DNA of 64,000 nucleotides from an uncultured Muribaculaceae bacterium (GCA_905233845.1 CAJOFH010000001.1:97072-161071); one strand, 5' to 3'; positions 1-8,464 are shown, counted from the first letter of the stretch. Numbers and translations are program-made. The notes: a model not told the origin generated them from the letters alone.

Positions 1-62
1 TTATCCATCCGTCCCGTAGTGTCTTATGACTCTATTGTTAAATGAAAAAACTCTGTAGAACA

Positions 63-863
63 ATGAAAATAAAGAATATACTATTAGCAATTTGTTTGAT
101 TATGAACCTTGCGACTGCTGCGCAAAACGTGACAGTGAACAGTGTCACAGTTCAACCAGGGACTCAGTCTATAATAATCGTCAAACTTACAGGCGCTACA
201 GATTGTATAGCTGCTGGATTTACTTTGGAACTACCTACAGGTCTTTTTCAGGTGAACAGCAGTGAAATAGACTTTACAACGAATCTTGACAAGAACTTTG
301 TCGCCGACCATGTCGCAGTACCAAATCTCTTGAACAACAAGAACTTGAAAGTTGCAATCTACTCTACAACCAACTCACATTTCGTTGGTGGTAACAGCGA
401 GAACAACAGCACTCTGCTTAAAGTAGGTTTTAAAGCTTACAACATGGCAGCCGGAACTTATCAGTGCAAAGTGAAAGGAATAGAACTTGTGAACAGCAAT
501 CACGAGTTGACACAACTGTCAAACGCTTCTTTCACTATAACTGTTAATGCAATTTCTGGCGATGTGGATTGTGATGGAACAGTAACAGCAGCGGATATTA
601 CGGCGCTATATAACTATCTGTTAAATGGTAACGAGACATACCTCTCGACAAGCGATGTTGATGGCGATGGCACAATTACAGCAGCTGACATCACAGCCAT
701 CTATAATATCATTTTAGGAGATATTGGCAAGAAATATTGTATTGATACCGGCAATGAATTAATCACAACAGATAAAATCTCTACACTCTACAATAAAATC
801 TTGGAAGATGACGAAGGCGATGAAGACGACGTTGATCCTCATGTTGGTGCCACTAGGAATTGA
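63..863 (+). CDS. Secreted cohesin-like protein with C-terminal dockerin
   Basis: No named protein is recognised. The first ~20 residues form a Sec signal peptide (basic start, then a hydrophobic core ending ATAAQ). Residues ~22-165 are beta-rich and resemble the cohesin-like domains common in Bacteroidales secreted proteins (inference from segments such as GFTLELPTG). Residues ~165-225 are a type I dockerin pair: loops DVDCDGTVTAADIT and DVDGDGTITAADIT, each followed by a Tyr-Asn-Leu/Ile helix. A third, degenerate half follows (TTDKISTLYNKIL) without the Asp-rich calcium loop, then a very acidic tail. An in-frame ATG at 42 would add seven residues; 63 gives the cleaner signal peptide. A terminator follows at 906. 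Probably calcium-binding and surface-exposed or secreted; partner unknown. Similar tails occur on the proteins at 46587 and 49507. Confidence 0.8.
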   Translation: MKIKNILLAICLIMNLATAAQNVTVNSVTVQPGTQSIIIVKLTGATDCIAAGFTLELPTGLFQVNSSEIDFTTNLDKNFVADHVAVPNLLNNKNLKVAIYSTTNSHFVGGNSENNSTLLKVGFKAYNMAAGTYQCKVKGIELVNSNHELTQLSNASFTITVNAISGDVDCDGTVTAADITALYNYLLNGNETYLSTSDVDGDGTITAADITAIYNIILGDIGKKYCIDTGNELITTDKISTLYNKILEDDEGDEDDVDPHVGATRN

Positions 864-905
864 TAATAAATAGTTAGTAAAGTTCACTAACCTAATATTT
901 TTAAG

Positions 906-934
906 AAACACCGTCAACAATGGCGGTGTTTTTT
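906..934 (+). terminator. Intrinsic terminator after the dockerin protein
   Basis: A 10-bp stem (AAACACCGTC at 906-915 with GGCGGTGTTT at 922-931, one G-T pair) with a six-base loop runs straight into a T tract. Confidence 0.75.
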
Positions 935-1002
935 AAATGTTGTCATGGTACTCAAAATTTAATGTTTTTTCACAGTCGCTACTGAAAAAGATTGTTGATA
1001 AT

Positions 1003-1033
1003 TTTGTTTTAGCGGGTATTTTGATTAAATTTG
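1003..1033 (+). promoter_or_regulatory. Consensus Bacteroidota promoter upstream of recJ region
   Basis: TTTG at 1003-1006, a 19-base spacer and TAAATTTG at 1026-1033 match the primary sigma factor consensus of Bacteroidota (TTTG-N19/21-TAnnTTTG). Transcription should start near 1040, over 300 bases before the recJ start, so it drives either a long leader or a separate RNA. Confidence 0.7.
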
Positions 1034-1039
1034 TGACGA

Positions 1040-1240
1040 AAATATAAAGAAGGGCCGATAGTTTGCACATTTGCTTATGCCGATACTGAAGTTTTTCTTC
1101 ATGCATACAGTGCAAACTCTTTGGTATTGAGAGGATAAGCCATTTGAGGCGGAGCCATTGAAGAACCATTTGTGAGTTTTTGCTCTGCACTCATGATAAG
1201 GCATGAGTCTTCATATATATTTGTGAAGACATGTTAAATT
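1040..1240 (+). ncRNA. Candidate structured small RNA or recJ leader
   Basis: The stretch 935-1358 has no convincing gene but is rich in paired segments. GTTTGCAC at 1061-1068 pairs with GTGCAAAC at 1110-1117. Inside that stem TATGC (1076-1080) pairs with GCATA (1103-1107) and TGAAG (1087-1091) with CTTCA (1097-1101). Downstream, CTCATG (1190-1195) pairs with CATGAG (1202-1207) and GTCTTCA (1207-1213) with TGAAGAC (1224-1230), followed by a T-rich run. Three CCATT(T)G copies lie unpaired between the two halves. A consensus promoter sits just upstream. It could be a 6S-like or other regulatory RNA, or the 5' leader of recJ; no known family was identified by eye. The end coordinate is a guess. 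Confidence 0.4.
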
Positions 1241-1358
1241 TTTATCCTTCCATCTCATAAATCCTTTTTTGGGCCCTCCGATTATTGTTTTCGCCTGTGT
1301 TGACAGTCGCTGGAGAGCGCGCCATGGGTTTCCATTTGCCAATTAAAGAACAACATAA

Positions 1359-3098
1359 ATGACAAGTAAATGGATTTATTTGCCCCTTACATCCGAAGAA
1401 AAGAAAATAGAGGAGCAACTTGCGGTTCAGTTCCCCGAGTGCCCTTCTATTGCTCGGCTTTTGGTGCTGCGTGGTGTGAAGACACCGGAGGAGGTGCGCG
1501 ACTTCTTCTATCCCTCGCTCAGCCAGCTGCCCGACCCGTTTCTTATGAGGGATATGAAAAAGGCTGTAGAGAGGCTCAACCAAGCCCTTGGGGCAAAAGA
1601 AAAAGTATTAGTCTATGGCGACTATGACGTAGACGGAACAACTGCGGTGGCACTGGTCTACCGCTACCTTCAGCGCTTCTATTCTAACGTGGAGTACTAT
1701 ATCCCTACGCGAGATGATGAAGGCTACGGAATCTCGATGCAAGGCATAGACTATGCCGAGAGCATCGGTGTGAAACTAATCATAGTGCTTGACTGCGGCA
1801 TTAAGGCAGTTGAGGAGATTGCCTATGCCAAGAGCAAGGGAATCGACTTCATCATATGCGACCATCATGTGCCCGATGATGTGCTTCCCGATGCTGCGGC
1901 AATCCTGAACCCCAAACTCGTTGACGACAAGTATCCTTACAAGGACTTGTCGGGCTGCGGTGTGGGCTACAAGTTCATGCAAGGATTTGCCAAGAGCAAC
2001 GGCATTGACAACATGTACGACCTCGAGAACTCGCTCGACTTGCTCGCAGTGAGCATCGCCGCCGACCTCGTGCCACTTACCGGTGAGAACCGCATCTTGG
2101 CGCACTATGGCATCAAGAGGCTGAATAATAACCCATGCGTGGGACTGCGCAGCATACTGCGCCTGTGCCGTCTGCAGAAACGTGAGCTCACCATCAGCGA
2201 CATCATCTTCAAGATTGGTCCGCTGATTAACGCCTCGGGTCGCATGCAGAGTGGTCAGGAGTCGGTGGAGCTGCTCGTCACTCGCAACAACTCGGCGGCC
2301 TACGAGATTATCAAGAAGATTGACCGTTATAACCAGAGCCGAAAGGAGCTGGACCGCAATATAACCGAGGAGGCAAACGCCATCATCGAGAACCACAAGG
2401 AACAAATGGGGTCGAAGAAACCCATTGTGCTCTACAACCGCGACTGGCACAAGGGCATCATAGGCATTGTGGCATCAAGGCTTGCGGAGCTTTACTTCAG
2501 GCCATCGGTGGTGCTAACTTATAGCAACGACGGCTTTGCCACAGGCTCATCGCGTTCAGTGCGTGGATTTGACATCTATGCCGCCATTAAGAGCAACCGC
2601 GACCTGCTTGAGAACTTTGGCGGACACACCAATGCTGTGGGTCTCACTCTTAAGGAAGAGAACATCCCCGAGTTCAAGAAACGTCTTGAGGAATATGTCG
2701 AGGCACACATTGAGGACGAGCAAGTCACTCCATCAATTGATGTGGATTGCGAACTGATCTTCGAAGAGATTAACGACATTTTTGTGCGCTATATGAAGCT
2801 CTTCAACCCATTCGGTCCCGAGAATCAGAAACCTGTGTTCATGACTTGCCGTTGTCATGATGCTGGCACCAGCAAACTTGTGGGCAAGAAGATGGAGCAC
2901 ATCAAGCTCGATGTAGTTGACTCAAAGAGCGGCAAGATGATGAATGCTATCGCATTCGGAATGGGCGAGTACTTTGAGCGCATTAAGAAGGGTGAACCTT
3001 TCGACATCATTTATACCGTTGAGGAGAACAAGCATCGCAACTCGGTGTCGATACAGTTGCTGGTCAAAGGCATTAGAATGAGTGACGATGCCAACTAA
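1359..3098 (+). CDS. recJ: Single-stranded-DNA-specific exonuclease RecJ
   Basis: Degrades single-stranded DNA 5' to 3' in recombinational repair, mismatch repair and base-excision repair in the cytoplasm. The DHH-family motifs are present: YGDYDVDGTTA (about residue 86), DCGI, ICDHHVPDD (about residue 165), then NASGRM and the DHHA1-type motif ENFGGHTNAVGL (about residue 420). The C-terminal third is the OB-type DNA-binding region. The 579-residue length is normal for the family. The 3' end overlaps the start of the recQ-like gene by 17 bases, so the two are probably co-translated; RecJ and RecQ act together in RecF-pathway end resection (known from E. coli). Start chosen at ATG 1359, just before the conserved TSKWIYLPLT opening. 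Confidence 0.95.
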   Translation: MTSKWIYLPLTSEEKKIEEQLAVQFPECPSIARLLVLRGVKTPEEVRDFFYPSLSQLPDPFLMRDMKKAVERLNQALGAKEKVLVYGDYDVDGTTAVALVYRYLQRFYSNVEYYIPTRDDEGYGISMQGIDYAESIGVKLIIVLDCGIKAVEEIAYAKSKGIDFIICDHHVPDDVLPDAAAILNPKLVDDKYPYKDLSGCGVGYKFMQGFAKSNGIDNMYDLENSLDLLAVSIAADLVPLTGENRILAHYGIKRLNNNPCVGLRSILRLCRLQKRELTISDIIFKIGPLINASGRMQSGQESVELLVTRNNSAAYEIIKKIDRYNQSRKELDRNITEEANAIIENHKEQMGSKKPIVLYNRDWHKGIIGIVASRLAELYFRPSVVLTYSNDGFATGSSRSVRGFDIYAAIKSNRDLLENFGGHTNAVGLTLKEENIPEFKKRLEEYVEAHIEDEQVTPSIDVDCELIFEEINDIFVRYMKLFNPFGPENQKPVFMTCRCHDAGTSKLVGKKMEHIKLDVVDSKSGKMMNAIAFGMGEYFERIKKGEPFDIIYTVEENKHRNSVSIQLLVKGIRMSDDAN

Positions 3099-5007
3099 TG
3101 CCCCTGACATCTATAGCATACTAGAAAAATACTGGGGATATAAGCAGTTTCGCGCGCTTCAGGAAGACATTATAATGTCGGTTCTTGAGGGGCGCGATAC
3201 TCTTGGATTGATGCCCACTGGCGGCGGTAAGTCTCTCACATTCCAAATACCCACTCTTGCTATGGATGGTCTTGCCATCGTGGTAACTCCCATCATATCG
3301 CTCATGAAAGACCAGGTTGACAACCTGGTGGCACGTGGCATCAAGGCGACCTATATGCATGCGGGACTGTCGATGGCTGAACATCGCCGTGTGATGGAGA
3401 AGTGCCAAAATGGCAATTACAAATTCCTTTATATTTCTCCCGAGCGACTCGAAAGTCAGTCATTCCTTGAACGCATCAAGCATTTTGACGTGTGTCTAAT
3501 AGTCGTAGATGAGGCTCATTGTATCTCTCAATGGGGCTATGACTTCAGACCATCGTTCCTCAACATTGCTTCACTGCGCAAAGTCTTCCCGATGGTTCCT
3601 GTTCTCGCGTTGACTGCCACTGCAACGCCATTAGTGGTGGAAGACATCCAAGAAAAACTACATTTCGCAGTTCCAAATGTGTTTAAGACGAGCTTTGTGC
3701 GTAATAACCTCTCTTACGTGGTACGACACACCACTGAGAAGATGCGTGAGTTGGTGCACATCATGAAATCGGTGCCAGGCTCAGCGATTGTCTATGTGCG
3801 AAGTCGCAAGCGCACTAAACTCATCGCTGATGAGCTGCGACGCAACGGCTTGAGTGCCGACCATTATCACGCGGGCCTGAGCATCGAAGAGAAAGAAGAC
3901 AAGCAGAACAAGTGGAAAAACGACGAGATAAGGGTAATTGTTGCCACCAACGCTTTCGGTATGGGTATCGATAAGCCCGATGTGAGGCTTGTGGTTCATG
4001 TCGACATGCCTAACACCCTTGAGGAATACTTTCAGGAGGCAGGTAGAGCAGGACGTGACGGCAATCGCTCTTTTGCCGTGATGCTCGTGAAGGCGACTGA
4101 TAAAGGCTTGTTGCACCGTCACCTTAGTGAAGCATTCCCTGAGAAGGAGTTCATTAGAAAAGTCTATGAACGGGTAGGCAATTTCCTCGAAGTGGCGATA
4201 GGGGAGGGCTACGGCCAGATGTTGGACTTCAACTTTAACCTATTTTGTCGTACTTTCAATATGCCGGTGTTGCCCACTCATAATGCGCTCAGAATTCTCA
4301 CACAATCAGGGTATATTCAGTTTGTGGAGGAAATAGAGACTCAATCGAGAGTTATGATTCTCGCCAACAAGGATCAGCTTTACAATATACCCACAACTAC
4401 ACCACGCGCCGATGAGGTCTTACAGGCTCTTCTTAGGACCTACACTGGACTCTTTGCCGACTATGTTTTCATAAATGAGGACGTAATTAGCTATAGGTAT
4501 AATTTGCCGTCTCAAACCATCTACGAATCGCTGTTGGAGCTGAATCGTATGCACATTTTGCATTATGTCCCCCGCAAGCGCACTCCTTATATCTACTACA
4601 CCACCTCGCGTGAGGAGCCAAAGCATGTGCTTATACCAAAGGCTGTTTATGAAGATTTGCGTGATAGGATGGAAAAACGTATTGATGCGGTGATAACTTA
4701 TTGTTACAGCGATGACATTTGTCGCGAGCAATACTTGGTGAAATACTTTGGCGAGAAGGAACCTCAATGTTGCGGACATTGCGACACCTGCATCGAGACA
4801 CGCAAGCGTGACAACTATACACCTCAAGATGTACAAGAGGGTATATTGTATATGGCACAGGTAAAGCCGCGAACCCTAAGCGATTTTGTCCAGACTCTTT
4901 CGTTCCCTAAAGATGATATTATAAAAGTGGTGTCGATATTAGTAGATGAAGGATTTCTTCTTCATAAGGACGATGACACCTATATCAATCCCGAGCCACT
5001 CAAGTGA
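3082..5007 (+). CDS. recQ: RecQ-family ATP-dependent DNA helicase (short form, no HRDC)
   Basis: 3' to 5' DNA helicase. Visible are the Walker A motif MPTGGGKSLTFQ (about residue 48), the DEAH box VVDEAHCISQWGYDFRP (about residue 142), the second helicase domain with ATNAFGMGIDKPDVR and the QEAGRAGRDG arginine-finger motif (about residue 320), and a RecQ zinc-binding domain with cysteines in DDICREQY and QCCGHCDTC (about residues 545-570). After a winged-helix region it ends at residue 641 with no HRDC domain, unlike the 724-residue paralogue at 10789. It overlaps the end of recJ by 17 bases (11 if the second ATG at 3088 is used), which points to translational coupling and a joint role in DNA end processing. 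Confidence 0.93.
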   Translation: MTMPTNAPDIYSILEKYWGYKQFRALQEDIIMSVLEGRDTLGLMPTGGGKSLTFQIPTLAMDGLAIVVTPIISLMKDQVDNLVARGIKATYMHAGLSMAEHRRVMEKCQNGNYKFLYISPERLESQSFLERIKHFDVCLIVVDEAHCISQWGYDFRPSFLNIASLRKVFPMVPVLALTATATPLVVEDIQEKLHFAVPNVFKTSFVRNNLSYVVRHTTEKMRELVHIMKSVPGSAIVYVRSRKRTKLIADELRRNGLSADHYHAGLSIEEKEDKQNKWKNDEIRVIVATNAFGMGIDKPDVRLVVHVDMPNTLEEYFQEAGRAGRDGNRSFAVMLVKATDKGLLHRHLSEAFPEKEFIRKVYERVGNFLEVAIGEGYGQMLDFNFNLFCRTFNMPVLPTHNALRILTQSGYIQFVEEIETQSRVMILANKDQLYNIPTTTPRADEVLQALLRTYTGLFADYVFINEDVISYRYNLPSQTIYESLLELNRMHILHYVPRKRTPYIYYTTSREEPKHVLIPKAVYEDLRDRMEKRIDAVITYCYSDDICREQYLVKYFGEKEPQCCGHCDTCIETRKRDNYTPQDVQEGILYMAQVKPRTLSDFVQTLSFPKDDIIKVVSILVDEGFLLHKDDDTYINPEPLK

Positions 5008-5033
5008 GAATTAATTCTTGCTTTCTTGGGGAC

Positions 5034-5068
5034 AAAAAACTGGAGAATGACTTGTTGTCACTCTCCAG
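5034..5068 (-). terminator. Terminator of the winged-helix gene
   Basis: A 12-bp stem with one mismatch (CTGGAGAATGAC at 5040-5051 and GTCACTCTCCAG at 5057-5068). Read on the minus strand it is followed by a run of six T, so it ends transcription of the minus-strand gene at 5091. It may also slow plus-strand transcription leaving recQ. Confidence 0.7.
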
Positions 5069-5090
5069 CTTAGTAATCTTTGATAAAACC

Positions 5091-5300
5091 TCAAAGCAAA
5101 GTAACTTCGATCTGCTTGCCTTCCTCATCAGAAGCAACGTTGACCTTACCTTCACGGGCGAGCCAACCAATAGCAGCAAAAATCTCTTTCTCTTTAAGTT
5201 TAGTCACTTTTTTCAAACCTTTCATGTCCTGAGTGCCATTAGCCTCGTTCAGAGAGTTCCAAACTGCGCCAGCCCACAGACCAATTGTTTCAACGTTCAT
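5091..5300 (-). CDS. Small winged helix-turn-helix protein (DUF2582-like)
   Basis: A 69-residue protein that fits the small winged-helix family DUF2582 (PF10771), common in Bacteroidota. It starts MNVETIGLWAGAVWNSL and carries a predicted recognition-helix region (LKEKEIFAAIGWLAREGK) followed by a short beta-wing (VNVASDEEGKQIEVTLL). Such proteins are presumed to bind DNA, but no target is known. It has its own consensus promoter (5347-5378, minus) and its own terminator (5034-5068), so it is a single-gene unit convergent with recQ. Length and isolation are typical of the family. Confidence 0.85.
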   Translation of the reverse strand: MNVETIGLWAGAVWNSLNEANGTQDMKGLKKVTKLKEKEIFAAIGWLAREGKVNVASDEEGKQIEVTLL

Positions 5301-5346
5301 AATAAAAATTTTATATGTAAAACTTCGTGTTTATTAAAAAACGATG

Positions 5347-5378
5347 CAAAATTATATGTTTTACAACATATTGACAAA
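5347..5378 (-). promoter_or_regulatory. Consensus promoter for the winged-helix gene
   Basis: On the minus strand TTTG (5375-5378), a 20-base spacer and TAATTTTG (5347-5354) match the Bacteroidota consensus. Transcription should start near 5340, giving a leader of about 40 bases before the ATG at 5300. Confidence 0.75.
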
Positions 5379-5504
5379 ATATGTGGTCTAATTATTTTGC
5401 TAACTTGCCTGCAATCGTTTTACTCAATAGAGCATTATTTGCTATAGGAAATCCAGTCATGAGAAAACAAGAGTTTCTTAATAAAAATTAATAAAGGTAA
5501 TAAA

Positions 5505-5809
5505 TTTTTTTATTTTGTGGTGTTTTTGTAATTTTGCGCAACATTAGTAAGGTTATGTTATTTAATAAACCAGAAACAACACCTATTCTATCTTGTAGGT
5601 TCCTTAACATCAAAGAGATAGATCATTTCGCTTGTTGCTGATTCCCTATGGATTTAGCAACCATGATTCCATGTTGCTTTGCTTTTCACGTTATATGAAA
5701 CGCTGCTTTGTGGCGATTATTACCTTGTGGATTAGAACAAACTTGATGGTGTCATGTGTTTTAAGCAAAATAACAACTCATTTTAAAAACATTACACAAA
5801 AATATAATT
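5505..5809 (+). promoter_or_regulatory. Promoter and long leader of tnaA
   Basis: TAATTTTG at 5529-5536 is a good -7 element; the -33 element is imperfect (TTTT about 20 bases upstream). Transcription should start near 5543, leaving a leader of about 265 bases. The leader holds a stem-loop AGCAA-c-CATG / CATG-TTGCT at 5656-5678 followed by a T-rich stretch. It also holds an open frame from ATG 5695 to 5844 (49 codons, one Trp at codon 12) that overlaps the tnaA start in another frame. Apart from this and the winged-helix promoter, nothing else was seen in 5301-5809. Confidence 0.45.
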
Positions 5810-7183
5810 ATGGAACTCCCATTTGCAGAATCTTGGAAGATTAAAATGATTGAGCCTCTGAAAAAGAGTACTCGCGAACAGCGCGAGCAGTGGCTCAAGG
5901 AAGCTCACAACAACGTGTTTATGCTCAAGGCTGAGCAAGTTTATATTGACTGTCTTACCGACTCGGGAACAGGTGCGATGAGCGACCGTCAGTGGTCAGC
6001 TATGATGCTTGGTGACGAGAGTTATGCAGGTGCTACCTCTTTCTATAAGTTCCAGGAAGTGGTTCAACGCATTTTTGGTTTTAAATATGTTATTCCCACT
6101 CATCAGGGTCGCGCTGCCGAGAATGTGCTTTTCTCTTATCTCGTTAAGGAAGGCAATGTTGTGCCGGGTAACGCTCATTTCGATACCACTAAGGGCCACA
6201 TCGAAAGTCGTCATGCAACTGCTATCGATGTCACCGTCGATGAGGCTAAGGATACTCAGCTTGAGGTTCCTTTCAAGGGCAACGTTTCGCTCGAAAAGCT
6301 CGAGAAGGTTCTTGTTGAGAACAAAGGCAACGTGCCATTCATGGTGCTCACGGTTACTAACAACACTGTTGGTGGTCAGCCTGTTTCTATGAAGAATATC
6401 AAGGAAACTTGTGAACTTTGCCACAAATATGGCGTGCCAGTTATAATGGATAGCGCTCGCTTTGCCGAGAACTCTTATTTCATCAAGACACGTGAGGAAG
6501 GCTATGCCGACAAGACCATCAAGGAGATTGCTCATGAGATGTACAGCTACGTTGACGCTATGACCATGAGCGCCAAGAAAGATGGTGTGGTTAATATGGG
6601 TGGTTTCATTGCCACCAACAATGAGGATTGGTATGAGGGCGCAAAACTCTACTGCATACCATTCGAGGGGTTCATTACCTATGGCGGTATGAATGGTCGT
6701 GACCTTAACGCTTTGGCTGTAGGGCTTGACGAGAACACCGAGTTTGAGATGCTTGAGACTCGCATTCATCAGGTGCAGTATCTCGCAAGCAAACTCGATG
6801 AGTATGGCATTCCTTACCAACGTCCAGTGGGTGGTCACGCTTTGTTTATCGATGCCGATAAGGTGTTGTGCAACGTTCCTAAGGAGGAGTTCCCCGCTCA
6901 AACACTCACTTGTGAGCTTTATCTTGAGGCAGGAATCCGTGGCTGCGAGATTGGTTATATCCTCGCTGACCGCGACCCAGTGACACGCGAGAACCGCTTT
7001 GGTGGTCTTGACCTGCTGCGTCTGTGTATCGCTCGCCGCGTATATACCGACAATCACATGAACGTGATTGCCGCAGCGTTGAAGAACGTGTACGAACGCC
7101 GCAATGAGATTACTCGTGGCGTTGCTATTGAGTGGGAGGCACCGTTGATGCGCCACTTCACCGTTAAATTGCGTCGCCTTTAA
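5810..7183 (+). CDS. tnaA: Tryptophanase (tryptophan indole-lyase)
   Basis: PLP enzyme that splits L-tryptophan into indole, pyruvate and ammonia, a major source of gut indole. The 457-residue length and the opening MELPFAESWKIKMIEP match Bacteroides tryptophanases. The Schiff-base lysine lies in MTMSAKKDGVVNMGG (about residue 250) and the PLP aspartate in PVIMDSARFAENSYF. Two positions favour tryptophanase over tyrosine phenol-lyase: HFDTTKGH keeps the Asp of the tryptophanase FDTT motif (Thr in phenol-lyases), and GCEIGYI has Ile where phenol-lyases carry the substrate-binding Arg (ERG). No tnaB-type permease is adjacent; a terminator follows at 7213. The long leader suggests post-initiation control. 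Confidence 0.93.
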   Translation: MELPFAESWKIKMIEPLKKSTREQREQWLKEAHNNVFMLKAEQVYIDCLTDSGTGAMSDRQWSAMMLGDESYAGATSFYKFQEVVQRIFGFKYVIPTHQGRAAENVLFSYLVKEGNVVPGNAHFDTTKGHIESRHATAIDVTVDEAKDTQLEVPFKGNVSLEKLEKVLVENKGNVPFMVLTVTNNTVGGQPVSMKNIKETCELCHKYGVPVIMDSARFAENSYFIKTREEGYADKTIKEIAHEMYSYVDAMTMSAKKDGVVNMGGFIATNNEDWYEGAKLYCIPFEGFITYGGMNGRDLNALAVGLDENTEFEMLETRIHQVQYLASKLDEYGIPYQRPVGGHALFIDADKVLCNVPKEEFPAQTLTCELYLEAGIRGCEIGYILADRDPVTRENRFGGLDLLRLCIARRVYTDNHMNVIAAALKNVYERRNEITRGVAIEWEAPLMRHFTVKLRRL

Positions 7184-7212
7184 TCAGTGCTTTTAATCAA
7201 AATTTCAAATAT

Positions 7213-7249
7213 GTCCAACTGGTCGTTTATTGACTGATTGGACTTTTTT
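7213..7249 (+). terminator. Terminator after tnaA
   Basis: GTCCAA at 7213-7218 pairs with TTGGAC at 7238-7243, with further imperfect pairing inside, followed by six T residues. Confidence 0.65.
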
Positions 7250-7307
7250 ACTTGAGGCGTGTAATGGGTTGCATCTTCACTCTTTTATTTATTTGGTGTG
7301 GCGTTAT

Positions 7308-7337
7308 TTTGCAATATTTGTTTTTGTTGTAATTTTG
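7308..7337 (+). promoter_or_regulatory. Promoter of the YitT-family gene
   Basis: TTTG at 7308-7311, an 18-base spacer and TAATTTTG at 7330-7337. Predicted start near 7344, about 28 bases before the ATG at 7372. Confidence 0.65.
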
Positions 7338-7371
7338 CAGACAAAACAATCTATTATCATATATTTGTATT

Positions 7372-8313
7372 ATGGGAAAGATTAATAAAGACGTGATGGT
7401 TCACGTTAAGGATTACATCATGATTACCCTGGGACTGGTGTGCTACTGCTTTGGCTACTCGGCATTTGTGTTGCCCGAGAAGGTGGTTACTGGTGGAGTT
7501 ACAGGTCTTGCCTCACTGCTCTTCTTTGGTTTTGGGTGGAATGTTGCTATAACTTATTATGTCATTAATGCCATATTGCTTGCAATAGCATTCAGGACAG
7601 TGGGGAAGCAGTTTGTGATACGCACTATTATCGGTGCAACAATTGCGACATTATTATTGGGGATAATGGTGCCGTTATTCAAGGAGCCAATAGTTGCTCA
7701 GCAGCCATTCATGAATGTGATAATTGGAGCTGTGTTGTGTGGCATTGGACTGGGTGTTGTGTTTACCCACAACGGCAGTTCGGCAGGAACCGACATTATA
7801 GCTGCTATGGTAAGCAAACACAGCAATGTCTCCTTTGGTCGCACCATGATTTATGTTGACCTACTCATCATCGGATCGAGCTATCTCATTTTTCACACAC
7901 TTGACAAGATTGTTTATGGTCTTATCTTCATGTTCATTTGCTCAATAGCAGCCGACATGGTAATCGACAGCAACCGCCAGAGTGTTCAATTCATGATTTT
8001 TTCCAAGAAATGGAAAGAGATTGCTGATGCTATAACCCAAGAAACACATCGAGGTTGCACAGTTCTTCATGGCACAGGATGGTATACACATAGTGAAGCC
8101 ACAATATTGTTGGTGATGTGCCGCAACTACGAGAGTATGCACATGTTCCGTATTATTAAGGCTATTGATGAGGATGCTTTTGTGTCACAAGCTAAGGTTA
8201 AGGGTGTGTATGGCGAAGGGTTTGACCATGTGAAGGTCAACATCAAGAAACACGACTCTGATGTTATTGCTGAGAACCATGTTCTTGAAAATGAGTCTTG
8301 TCACAATGAGTGA
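7372..8313 (+). CDS. YitT-family inner-membrane protein
   Basis: A 313-residue integral membrane protein of the YitT family (DUF161 membrane part plus C-terminal DUF2179). About five or six hydrophobic segments fill residues ~15-190, with the conserved PEKVVTGGVTGLASLL motif near residue 35 and the HNGSSAGTDIIA motif near residue 137. Residues ~200-300 form a soluble domain beginning QSVQFMIFSKKWKEIADAI, with GVYGEGFDHV near the end. The transported or sensed substrate is unknown. It has its own promoter and appears to be a single-gene unit between tnaA and the ferredoxin gene. Confidence 0.88.
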   Translation: MGKINKDVMVHVKDYIMITLGLVCYCFGYSAFVLPEKVVTGGVTGLASLLFFGFGWNVAITYYVINAILLAIAFRTVGKQFVIRTIIGATIATLLLGIMVPLFKEPIVAQQPFMNVIIGAVLCGIGLGVVFTHNGSSAGTDIIAAMVSKHSNVSFGRTMIYVDLLIIGSSYLIFHTLDKIVYGLIFMFICSIAADMVIDSNRQSVQFMIFSKKWKEIADAITQETHRGCTVLHGTGWYTHSEATILLVMCRNYESMHMFRIIKAIDEDAFVSQAKVKGVYGEGFDHVKVNIKKHDSDVIAENHVLENESCHNE

Positions 8314-8375
8314 TTTTGCCTTTGGATTGAAATGGCACGAAATTTGCAAATATGATTGAAAATAGTTGCAAAAAA

Positions 8376-8408
8376 TTTGGTCTTATCAAAATAAATGATG
8401 TAAATTTG
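8376..8408 (+). promoter_or_regulatory. Promoter of the ferredoxin gene
   Basis: TTTG at 8376-8379, a 21-base spacer and TAAATTTG at 8401-8408. The expected start near 8415 gives a 50-base leader to the ATG at 8465. Confidence 0.7.
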
Positions 8409-8464
8409 CAGCTGTTTATAAGACTAATTAAATTTTTACTTAACTATTTTAATTTATTCAGACT

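Noticed and set aside
933..1190. An 85-codon minus-strand open frame
   Set aside because: No start signals, no recognisable protein, and it lies over paired RNA segments and a plus-strand promoter.
5004..5447. A 147-codon plus-strand open frame after recQ
   Set aside because: It is antisense to the winged-helix gene, runs through its terminator and promoter, and has no protein-like features.
5996..7156. A 386-codon open frame antisense to tnaA
   Set aside because: It mirrors the tnaA coding frame, shows no domain, and tnaA is unambiguous.
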